From a virus, in IMG/VR virus record IMGVR_UViG_3300042507_003088, positions 1 to 33,295 of that record: a stretch of DNA of 33,295 bases, one strand, 5' to 3'. Of this stretch, positions 1 to 6,210 are shown in pieces. The number at the start of each line of letters is the position of its first letter. The first letter of the stretch is position 1. The notes beneath the pieces are model-generated. The model worked only from the letters and a program-made list of their open reading frames with translations. It had not been told where the DNA came from and did no database searches. The translations under genes were made by a program, and so were the position numbers.

Positions 1-24
1 GAACCAACAACTGATAGTGTCTAA

Positions 25-741
25 ATGCTAAAACATCATATCTGTCATATCCACTGCTTAGATCATCCTAGTGTTTTTAAAGTAGTATCTTATGCTGCTA
101 AGTATAAAAATTTATTCAATGGAGTTAAGATAGCTACTCTAATAAAAGTAACTCCTGAATCTGATATTTATGATAGAGTATATTCTATATTACTTAAATT
201 AGGTTACGAAGTAATAACAGTACAGAATACACCACTTAGAGAAGTTGGTCATTTTTTTAATATAAGTTTACCTCTTTTATTAGAAAAAACTAATGAAGGA
301 ATGTTATATTATAACCACTCAAAAGGCGTGTCTTACCATCCAGATTCTGAAGACGGTAAAGTTACCTCTTTATGGACTGACGTTCTATATCATTATACTT
401 TAGATTGTGCATCTAAGTTACCATTTGAAGATAATAGATACAAAACATTTGGAGGTTGTATAATAAGGCATAGAAATTTTCTTAAACCTTTTAATTTAGG
501 AGAAGATTTCAGCTATCTAGGTACGTTTTTCTGGCTCAGAATAGAAGATTTAATCAATAAGAACTTTAAACCTGAAAGCTCATTATTCTATTTAGAGGCC
601 CTACCAGGTTTAATAGCTAAAAGCACTCAAGCTTTTAATATTGGTCCAGAGTTTTATAAACTTGAAAGTCCTTATAAGTTAGAATCTTGGAAAAAGAAAG
701 GTATTGAATATGGATTTCCAAACAAAGCAAATGTTCATTGA
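25..741 (+). CDS. Glycosyltransferase-like protein (RgpF / HsKG-type family)
   Basis: A 238-residue soluble protein that probably acts on glycans; donor and acceptor cannot be told. The middle carries YYNHSKGVS (about residues 95-103) followed by a conserved-looking Trp in SLWTDV, and the C-terminal half has YLGTFFWLR (about 164-172). That pair, an H-x-KG segment then a G-x-FFW segment, is what I know from rhamnan-synthesis-F-like and related capsular polysaccharide proteins. No signal peptide or membrane segment is seen. The ATG directly follows a TAA at 22-24 with no clear Shine-Dalgarno sequence, so it may be translationally coupled to an upstream gene. The 3' end overlaps the next gene. 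It sits just before head-tail joining genes, so virion glycosylation is possible but inferred. The family call rests on short motifs only. Confidence 0.5.
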   Translation: MLKHHICHIHCLDHPSVFKVVSYAAKYKNLFNGVKIATLIKVTPESDIYDRVYSILLKLGYEVITVQNTPLREVGHFFNISLPLLLEKTNEGMLYYNHSKGVSYHPDSEDGKVTSLWTDVLYHYTLDCASKLPFEDNRYKTFGGCIIRHRNFLKPFNLGEDFSYLGTFFWLRIEDLINKNFKPESSLFYLEALPGLIAKSTQAFNIGPEFYKLESPYKLESWKKKGIEYGFPNKANVH

Positions 742-994
742 TATGGCCAGAAAACAATATACAACTTTTGATAATGAATTTAGAGAGTATTTAGCCGATG
801 GAAATTCTTTTAGCGGTGCTTATAATCATTTTACTCTAGAAGATATAGAAATTCATAAGAAAAAATCTGAAATTTATAATCAAGTAGAAGCATGGAGTAT
901 AAAACATGCTAGTTTTAGAGACGCATCTCCTATACGACTGACTACTCATTCTATAGTGAAAGATTTGGAGAAATTAGATGGCGAACTTAGTTAG
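710..994 (+). CDS. Hypothetical protein, small, in head-tail gene cluster
   Basis: About 94 residues, charged and probably mostly helical; not recognised. I chose the ATG at 710 because AAAGG lies 8 nt upstream. A TTG at 704 would add two residues but sits too close to that site. The gene overlaps the glycosyltransferase-like gene by 32 nt and the connector gene by 17 nt, so it belongs to a tightly packed operon. Position before a gp6-like connector suggests a head-completion or assembly role, but nothing in the protein shows this. Confidence 0.7.
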   Translation: MDFQTKQMFIDMARKQYTTFDNEFREYLADGNSFSGAYNHFTLEDIEIHKKKSEIYNQVEAWSIKHASFRDASPIRLTTHSIVKDLEKLDGELS

Positions 995-2243
995 TTTAGC
1001 AGAAATAAAAGACTTTTTAGTTATCAAAGTTGTTAACACCGATGAAGATGGTCGTTTAGCTAATATAGCTACTCAAGTTAGTTCATTGGTAGAGTCTTAT
1101 TGCGGTAGAGTATTTGCAGCTAATAACTACACAGAATACTTTGATGGAGGAATTTCTTCAGTATTTGTTGCATACCCACCGCTAAATAGAGTTGATGAAG
1201 TTTCCCACTTTGACGGTAAAGAATATGTTATTTTAGGCGGACCAGGAGTTAATGGAGAACCTATTATAACAGATGGAACTTCTCATAGTCTTACTAATAT
1301 GGGTAATCCTAGACTATCAACTAGGGTTAAAAAGTTTAATAGATCTAGCTTACGATTAGATGGAAGTAGCTATATCCAAACAGACTCTACTATTGATTGG
1401 GATTTTGGAGTAGACCCGTTTACGATAGAAACCCAGGTAAGATTCGATAACGTTTCTTCTAAACAAACAATAGTAAGTAGTGGTTCTGGGTCTAACTATT
1501 GGGAATTTCAAGTAGATATGTTAGATGATGGAGCTAAATTTTTATTAGTTCAAAACGGCGTTGAGACAGTTAATGTTTCCCAAGGATCTAATACTGGATA
1601 CAGTGCTAATCAATTTTATCATATGGCGTTAGTAAGAGACTCTAATGCAATCAAAATATACCGAAATGGAACTAGTGTAGCGTCTGTAAATACTTCTGCT
1701 TCAATTCCTAACTTTAACATAGGTTTAAGTATAGGTACTGGACAGTCTAGCTTAAGTGGCTATTTAGATGACTTTAAGATTAGTCATATCTCAGAATATA
1801 CTTCTAACTTTACTGCCCCAACATTCCCTACTAGAATAGATGAAAACACTAAGTTAATGCTTAGATTTGATGGAGCTAATAATACTAATACTATAGCCGA
1901 TGTATCGAGAAAGGTTAATGATTTTAGTTTTTATCCTATAACGGGTGAAGTTACTTTTAATACTGGTTATGGCGGAGGAACAGAGGCTTTAGGATTCTTT
2001 AGACCGCTCAAGTTTTTTAATTTTCCAAAAGGTGTAAAAGTTACATACAATGGCGGATTTGCTACTATACCTAGTGATTTAAAACTAGCCACGCTAGAAA
2101 TGATTAAAGTTATTTATAAAGGTAGATCAGGAAGTGAAAGCGTTAGGATGCAAGGTGAGGATATAAATAGTCATAAATTATCTATGGACGGATTCCCTCC
2201 ACAAGTTAGAAGAGTTCTTAATCTTTATAGGTTGATTGAATAA
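978..2243 (+). CDS. gp6-like head-tail connector with inserted LamG-like domain
   Basis: Structural protein expected in the ring between portal and tail. Residues 1 to about 80 look like the N-terminus of HK97 gp6-type connectors: a helical start, then SYCGR and the YPPLNRVDEV strand. The C-terminus (about 315-421) has FPKGVKVTYNGGF, IPSDLKLA and a final helix ending LNLYRL, again as in that family. Between them, about residues 80-312 form a beta-rich LamG/concanavalin-like unit: SLRLDGSSYIQTD, FTIETQVRF, FYHMALVRD, IKIYRNG, GYLDDFKIS and LMLRFDG. Ordinary gp6-like proteins are about half this length, so the middle is an insertion in one reading frame. GGAG lies 7 nt before the ATG. The stop overlaps the next start as TAATG. 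Confidence 0.75.
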   Translation: MANLVSLAEIKDFLVIKVVNTDEDGRLANIATQVSSLVESYCGRVFAANNYTEYFDGGISSVFVAYPPLNRVDEVSHFDGKEYVILGGPGVNGEPIITDGTSHSLTNMGNPRLSTRVKKFNRSSLRLDGSSYIQTDSTIDWDFGVDPFTIETQVRFDNVSSKQTIVSSGSGSNYWEFQVDMLDDGAKFLLVQNGVETVNVSQGSNTGYSANQFYHMALVRDSNAIKIYRNGTSVASVNTSASIPNFNIGLSIGTGQSSLSGYLDDFKISHISEYTSNFTAPTFPTRIDENTKLMLRFDGANNTNTIADVSRKVNDFSFYPITGEVTFNTGYGGGTEALGFFRPLKFFNFPKGVKVTYNGGFATIPSDLKLATLEMIKVIYKGRSGSESVRMQGEDINSHKLSMDGFPPQVRRVLNLYRLIE

Positions 2244-3466
2244 TGTCTAATATTAGGCTATCTTTAGTATCTTTTACAAAAAATCCAGCTCTATTAAAGG
2301 TATACCAATCTTATATAGAAGCTGCGGATGAAACTTCTAGAGTTAGACTACAACAAAAGCTCGAAAGAGTTATTGGGGATAAACTATACGGCGCTAAAAA
2401 AGTTCCAGGTAATCCTAGATTAATACCTGATTGGTATATAGATCAAAGTGATGCTGCACTAGAGATTTCTAATAAGTTAGGAGTATTCGAAAGAGAAACA
2501 GATTCTGGCATATTAAGAATTGAAGCTAAACTGCAAAGAAAAGATATTAGCTCAAGAACAAAAACAACTATCGGCTCTGGAGTATTAGGAAATAGTATAA
2601 TAAATGAAATACTAGCTAATAAAGGCCAAATGCCTGTAGATAGAGTAGAACAAAAAATATTTAGACAGTTAAGACAGATAAAATCAGGTACTAACTTATT
2701 TAATTTCTTAGCAAAGAACGCACCTTCTAGTATTCATGAGCCTGCCTATCAAAAATCTAAAAACTTAACTATCCTATCTAAAACAGAGGGAAGTTTATTG
2801 GCTTATCAAATATATTTTCCTAGGTCTAAATTTAAAGCACCTATATTTGGCAGTTCTATAGGATCTGACGGTACTATAAGCTATTTTCTTCAAACCAGTT
2901 TCGAAAAGCAATTGTTAGGTGCGGCGTCTAGAGCAATGATGGCTGTAGATGCTGAAATTATGAGAGAGCAGCGTGAGCTAGTTAAAACTATTAAATCTAC
3001 TGATATAAGTTTTAGTAATCCTGTTAGGGGTAAGAAGGCAAAACCTAAAGAAACTATTGAGTTAATTTACTACTCAACAAATAGCATACCTATGTCTAGA
3101 GGTATACCTAAATCAACTACCAATCTTCGATTGCCCGCAGACATAGAAGAAAAAGATTTAAATGCGCCTAGAGATTCTACTATTGATATTACTTTAGCTG
3201 TAAAAAATAAAGTAAAGCAAAGAATGAGAAGAGGGGCTGGTAAGCCTAGACCAACTAAAATTTATGAACGTACAGGTGCTTTTAGAGGTAGTATACGTGC
3301 TTCATTTTCAGCTAAACAGCGTACTGTAGATTACTTTTATGAGCCTTATTATCAGCGACTAGAGCGTTCTGGTTATGAAATTACTAATTTAGTAGAAGAT
3401 TCTATCAGATCAGTAGTTCAAAACAAGTTTAAAGAACAAGTTACAACTAGAAGAATAAATCTTTAA
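2243..3466 (+). CDS. Probable neck / tail-completion protein (HK97 gp10-like C-terminus)
   Basis: A 407-residue protein coupled to the connector gene by a 1-nt TAATG overlap. The C-terminal 70 residues run RTGAFRGSIRASF, then YFYEPYYQRLERSG and a terminal helix (LVEDSIRSVVQNKF). This matches the general pattern of gp10/gpZ-type tail completion proteins (R-T-G-x-x-x-x-S followed by a Y-x-x-x-Y helix). The first 250 residues are basic and largely helical and are not recognised; there is no signal or membrane segment. The position between connector and tail terminator supports a neck role. The family usually has about 110-200 residues, so this one is enlarged. Confidence 0.55.
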   Translation: MSNIRLSLVSFTKNPALLKVYQSYIEAADETSRVRLQQKLERVIGDKLYGAKKVPGNPRLIPDWYIDQSDAALEISNKLGVFERETDSGILRIEAKLQRKDISSRTKTTIGSGVLGNSIINEILANKGQMPVDRVEQKIFRQLRQIKSGTNLFNFLAKNAPSSIHEPAYQKSKNLTILSKTEGSLLAYQIYFPRSKFKAPIFGSSIGSDGTISYFLQTSFEKQLLGAASRAMMAVDAEIMREQRELVKTIKSTDISFSNPVRGKKAKPKETIELIYYSTNSIPMSRGIPKSTTNLRLPADIEEKDLNAPRDSTIDITLAVKNKVKQRMRRGAGKPRPTKIYERTGAFRGSIRASFSAKQRTVDYFYEPYYQRLERSGYEITNLVEDSIRSVVQNKFKEQVTTRRINL

Positions 3467-3477
3467 AAAATTAAAAT

Positions 3478-3506
3478 TTGCCAATTATAGTTCTGCGTGC
3501 TATACT
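3478..3506 (+). promoter_or_regulatory. Extended -10 sigma-70 promoter before tail terminator gene
   Basis: TTGCCA at 3478-3483, a 17-nt spacer, then TATACT at 3501-3506 preceded by TGC (3498-3500), a TGN extended -10. Five of six bases match consensus in each hexamer. Transcription would start near 3513, only about 10 nt before the ATG at 3524. It lies in the only noncoding gap (57 nt) among the neck genes and would feed the tail terminator and tube genes. Confidence 0.7.
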
Positions 3507-3523
3507 TAAGAAAGAATAAAGAG

Positions 3524-3973
3524 ATGTCCAATCGTTCCGATATAAATGACTTCATCGTAAGTGAGTTACGAAATATAAACGGTAGAACATCACCGTATGA
3601 CTCTACTTACAATTTTAAGACGTCTCTACACGAAAATGTATACAGAGGAATTCGATTCTTAGATGAAATAAACGATTTCCCTTCTATATATGTAACAACA
3701 GGACGAGAAGTAAGAAAATTTAATACTCAAGGAAACATAGAAGCTAGAGTAGAAACTACATTACGCTGTTACTTGTATGGAGATGATACGGTTAATCAAA
3801 TTAACGATCTGATTCAAGACATAGAACACGTTATATATAATTTAAAGTTTCAACCAGCTCTACGAGTATTTGACGTTAGTATTATCACTGTATTAACAGA
3901 TTCCGGTTTATTAATACCATATGGAATGGCTGAGATATTTCTTAGTACTCGTTTTGAAATTTTTAAAATCTAA
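3524..3973 (+). CDS. Tail terminator protein (gpU-like), probable
   Basis: About 149 residues from the ATG at 3524. A GTG at 3497 in the same frame lies inside the promoter and is rejected. FPSIYVTTGRE, an R-x-E-x-T strand (RVETTLRCYLYG) and a following helix (INDLIQDIEHVIYN) give the compact alpha/beta pattern of siphophage tail terminators. These proteins form a hexameric ring that caps the tube and joins it to the neck. The position directly before the tail tube gene is the usual one. No near relative is recognised, so the call rests on pattern and synteny. Confidence 0.65.
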   Translation: MSNRSDINDFIVSELRNINGRTSPYDSTYNFKTSLHENVYRGIRFLDEINDFPSIYVTTGREVRKFNTQGNIEARVETTLRCYLYGDDTVNQINDLIQDIEHVIYNLKFQPALRVFDVSIITVLTDSGLLIPYGMAEIFLSTRFEIFKI

Positions 3974-3987
3974 AGGAGAAAGCTAAA

Positions 3988-5262
3988 ATGGCTTCATCAC
4001 TAAACCTTCAAAGAAACTCTGAAGTTTACATGTCTACCGTCGACCTAGCCGGTGGAGATGAGGGCGCAGATATGACCCCTCGCAATACTTGGAGAGTAGA
4101 AGTACTCGCCGGTTATGCAGCAAGTCAATCAGCGGCTACTCAAGATATTACATCACTAGAAAGTGGTCTAAGTCCTGACCGTGGTACACAAAGATTCAAC
4201 ACTGCAATTAATCCAACTGAATGGAGTTTCCAAACTTATCTACGCCCAACAGGCGTATTAAATACTTCTGGATCTACTAATGCAGATCCTACAGGAAACT
4301 CACAACCATTAGCTGACTGGTTCTTATGGCAAGCACTACTATCTAATACTGCATATTCTGCAGGAGTAGGTGCTTCTTCTAAACTACAATCTGCATGGCA
4401 AACTGGTGGAAAGTTCGGACTAGCAGCTCGTGCAGCTTCTGGAAACGCTGCAGCACATACTTCTAATATGGCTCGTGCTACTGAATACAACATGTACGTT
4501 AAAATGGACAACGTAGTATATCAAGTTAAAAATGCTACTGTTAATGAAGCTTCTATTGATGCGGCTATTGACTCTATTGCTATGACTAGTTGGAGCGGTT
4601 TTGGTACTGACTTTATTGAATTAACTAGTGCTGCACGTGATGAAATCATTTCTGTTGTTGGTGGAGTTCTTAACAATGGTACTTCTATTAGCGGAAACTC
4701 ACACTCAGATGCAAACACTGCGGCTCACGGTTATCACGCTTACGCTAGATATAACGTTGCAGGTACTACTACAACTAGCGCATTCATTCAAAATCGTCTA
4801 AGCTCTATCGAAGTAACTCATGAACCAGAAGGCGGTTCAGAATCTACTTACACATTCCCAGTTACTGGTTTAGGATTCACCTATTCTAACGCACTAACTT
4901 ATCTAACTCCAGAAGAACTAGCGGCTCTAAACTCTCCTATCAGTCAGTTTACAGGTTCTAGAACTATTACAGGTAACTTCACTGCTTACCTACGTTCTGG
5001 AACAGATGAAAGTGCTCAGTTCCTACGCAATATCTCTAACGATAGTAGAACCAGTATTGCACAAGCAAGCTCTGCTAACCTAAAGATTGGTGGTGCTACT
5101 GCTCCATTCGTTGCAACATACATGCCTGCTACCCAGTTCAACTTCCCAACACACACTGTTGAAGATATCATTGGTATTTCTGTAGAATTCTTAGCTCAAG
5201 AACCTACTGCTAGCCGTGGTACTGGTAGCGAACTAACATTGATTGTTTCTGCAGCATCTTAA
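3988..5262 (+). CDS. Major tail tube protein
   Basis: A 424-residue protein that should polymerise as stacked rings around the tape measure. It is rich in small and beta-forming residues (ASSLNLQRNSEVYMSTVDL at the start, ISVEFLAQEPTASRGTGSE near the end) and sits between tail terminator and tail chaperones, the standard place for the tube gene. It is longer than lambda gpV (about 246 residues), so extra surface domains are likely. A consensus AAGGAG lies 8 nt before the ATG. Codon use differs from the neighbours: more AAC, TAC and CGT/CGC and less AAT and AGA, as expected for the most abundant tail protein. Confidence 0.85.
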   Translation: MASSLNLQRNSEVYMSTVDLAGGDEGADMTPRNTWRVEVLAGYAASQSAATQDITSLESGLSPDRGTQRFNTAINPTEWSFQTYLRPTGVLNTSGSTNADPTGNSQPLADWFLWQALLSNTAYSAGVGASSKLQSAWQTGGKFGLAARAASGNAAAHTSNMARATEYNMYVKMDNVVYQVKNATVNEASIDAAIDSIAMTSWSGFGTDFIELTSAARDEIISVVGGVLNNGTSISGNSHSDANTAAHGYHAYARYNVAGTTTTSAFIQNRLSSIEVTHEPEGGSESTYTFPVTGLGFTYSNALTYLTPEELAALNSPISQFTGSRTITGNFTAYLRSGTDESAQFLRNISNDSRTSIAQASSANLKIGGATAPFVATYMPATQFNFPTHTVEDIIGISVEFLAQEPTASRGTGSELTLIVSAAS

Positions 5263-5270
5263 TAACAAAA

Positions 5271-5385
5271 TAAATTACGCTTGAGGGGGCGTGATTTATA
5301 AAAAATGCAGTTGGGTAGCTACCTCAGCAAGCTATTAGATCTCCCCTCACTAATAGTAAGTTGGATATGGTAGCTACCCTTTTTT
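5271..5385 (+). ncRNA. Structured intergenic RNA: two hairpins with complementary loops
   Basis: The 145 nt between the tube gene and the chaperone gene hold no supported protein gene but a dense fold. Hairpin 1 has a 10-bp stem (5271-5280 with 5289-5298, one G-U pair) and loop TTGAGGGG (5281-5288). Hairpin 2 has a 7-bp stem CTATTAG/CTAATAG (5332-5338 with 5350-5356) and loop ATCTCCCCTCA (5339-5349). TGAGGGG at 5282-5288 is exactly complementary to CCCCTCA at 5343-5349, so the loops could kiss. Hairpin 2 is enclosed by an 11-bp stem (5313-5323 with 5369-5379) followed by six T's. I recognise no named RNA family. It could stabilise the tube mRNA 3' end, terminate transcription or be released as a small RNA; these are inferences. 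Confidence 0.6.
5313..5385 (+). terminator. Terminator-like stem with T-tract after tail tube gene
   Basis: GGGTAGCTACC (5313-5323) pairs perfectly with GGTAGCTACCC (5369-5379), followed at once by TTTTTT (5380-5385). The 45-nt interior carries a second hairpin rather than a short loop, so it is not a textbook terminator. It would reduce read-through from the heavily expressed tube gene into the chaperone and tape measure genes. Confidence 0.55.
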
Positions 5386-5407
5386 ATAATAGAAATGAGA
5401 GGAAAAA

Positions 5408-5839
5408 ATGAGTTTAATTAAAAATCTTATGGTAACAGAAAAGGTTACCGAAGTAGAGTTCCCAGATATTGAAGGATTTGTAGTTCACGTTAACTATGTA
5501 GGACGTGACAAAATGATGAAAATCCGTAATAGCGCTCTAGTGTACAAATTTAATAAGCGTACTCGTCAACGTGAAGAAGAAGTAGATAATGATAAGTTTC
5601 TAGAAGCTTATACTGAAGCTACTATCAAAGGCTGGAAAGGCTTAACTGTAAAAGGCTTAAGTCAACTAATTCCAGTAGACACTTCAAAAATGAATCCTAG
5701 TCAAGAAATTCCATACACACCTGAAGACGCACTTGATCTAGTTAAAAGCTCTACTATCTTTGATCAATTTATCACTGATACGCTAAATGACTTTGATAAC
5801 TTTGAACAAACAAGAAAAGAAACTGACGAAAAAAACTAA
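5408..5839 (+). CDS. Tail assembly chaperone, short form (lambda G-like)
   Basis: A 143-residue cytoplasmic assembly protein that would coat the tape measure during tail building; it is not expected in the virion. It begins MSLIKNLMVTEK, has a beta-rich first part and an acidic helical end. AGAGGA lies upstream of the ATG. Position (after tube, before tape measure) and the frameshift signal at its last codons are the strongest evidence. Ribosomes that do not shift stop at the TAA at 5837-5839; those that slip at 5830-5836 continue into the next frame and make a 266-residue GT-like fusion. Confidence 0.85.
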   Translation: MSLIKNLMVTEKVTEVEFPDIEGFVVHVNYVGRDKMMKIRNSALVYKFNKRTRQREEEVDNDKFLEAYTEATIKGWKGLTVKGLSQLIPVDTSKMNPSQEIPYTPEDALDLVKSSTIFDQFITDTLNDFDNFEQTRKETDEKN

Positions 5840-5875
5840 AAGACTTCCTCCGCAACCAACTTAATGGCGGAGGAA
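5830..5875 (+). promoter_or_regulatory. Programmed -1 ribosomal frameshift signal
   Basis: The slippery heptamer A AAA AAC lies at 5830-5836 in the correct frame (GAA AAA AAC, then TAA). After an 8-nt spacer comes a perfect 9-bp stem, TTCCTCCGC (5845-5853) with GCGGAGGAA (5867-5875), and a 13-nt loop. After a -1 slip the frame is open through CTA AAA GAC and runs without a stop into the ORF ending at 6207. This is the layout used by lambda-type phages to set the ratio of G to GT. A possible pseudoknot (loop CCAAC 5856-5860 with GTTGG 5915-5919) is only a suggestion. Confidence 0.92.
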
Positions 5876-6207
5876 TGAGTACAGAACAGTACTACGCTAT
5901 GTGTGAACAGATGGGTTGGGAACCAAGAGACGATGAAATACCAAAAGATATTGGTTCCCTACCTTTTAACAGCCAGTTAGCTGTTTTATTTTTAAATTTA
6001 CTTCCAGACCGTTGGGATACTACTGGCGGTGGTTGGTTGGGAAAAGACTTCGCCCCCTTAGAATCATTTATGAACATATACGAGGCTCAGGACAGAAAAG
6101 AAGTACTTGATTTATTGCTAGTAGCTCATGGTGTCTTATCTGAACACTATAATCAGCAAAAGAAAGCTAGAGATTCCGCTAGTAAGAATAAAGCAAGAGT
6201 GAGATAA
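5875..6207 (+). CDS. Tail assembly chaperone, T-like extension made by -1 frameshift
   Basis: The T part of a G-T fusion. The open frame is continuous from 5836, adding 13 linker residues (LKDFLRNQLNGGG) before the methionine at 5875 and then 110 residues; the whole fusion is 266 residues. MSTEQYYAMCEQMGW is typical of this second chaperone part, and its end is basic (KKARDSASKNKARVR). Independent initiation is unlikely: the GGAGG before the ATG at 5875 leaves only about 1 nt of spacing and is locked in the frameshift hairpin. In lambda the T part recruits tube protein to the coated tape measure; the same role is inferred here. Confidence 0.85.
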   Translation: MSTEQYYAMCEQMGWEPRDDEIPKDIGSLPFNSQLAVLFLNLLPDRWDTTGGGWLGKDFAPLESFMNIYEAQDRKEVLDLLLVAHGVLSEHYNQQKKARDSASKNKARVR

Positions 6208-6210
6208 AGT

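Noticed and set aside
1-24. End of an upstream gene (seven codons then TAA at 22-24)
   Set aside because: Too short to support; another frame also ends nearby at 29-31, so the true upstream frame cannot be decided.
704-709. TTG start for the small gene before the connector
   Set aside because: It is only about 2 nt from the AAAGG; the ATG at 710 is better placed.
3497-3523. GTG start for the tail terminator gene
   Set aside because: The GTG lies inside the promoter's spacer and -10 region; a transcript from that promoter starts after it, and the ATG at 3524 gives the natural N-terminus.
5305-5373. 22-codon ORF (starts MQLGSYLSK) spanning the structured intergenic RNA
   Set aside because: No Shine-Dalgarno at a usable distance (the nearest purine run, GAGGGGG, is about 15 nt away and in hairpin 1); the composition fits chance in a structured RNA. 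A leader peptide cannot be excluded.
5261-5400. tRNA gene in the tube-chaperone gap
   Set aside because: The stems do not form a cloverleaf: no acceptor stem, T-loop or anticodon arm of proper size.
5875-6207. Independent translation start at the ATG at 5875
   Set aside because: The ribosome site is 1 nt from the ATG and sequestered in the frameshift hairpin; the -1 frame from 5836 explains the ORF better.
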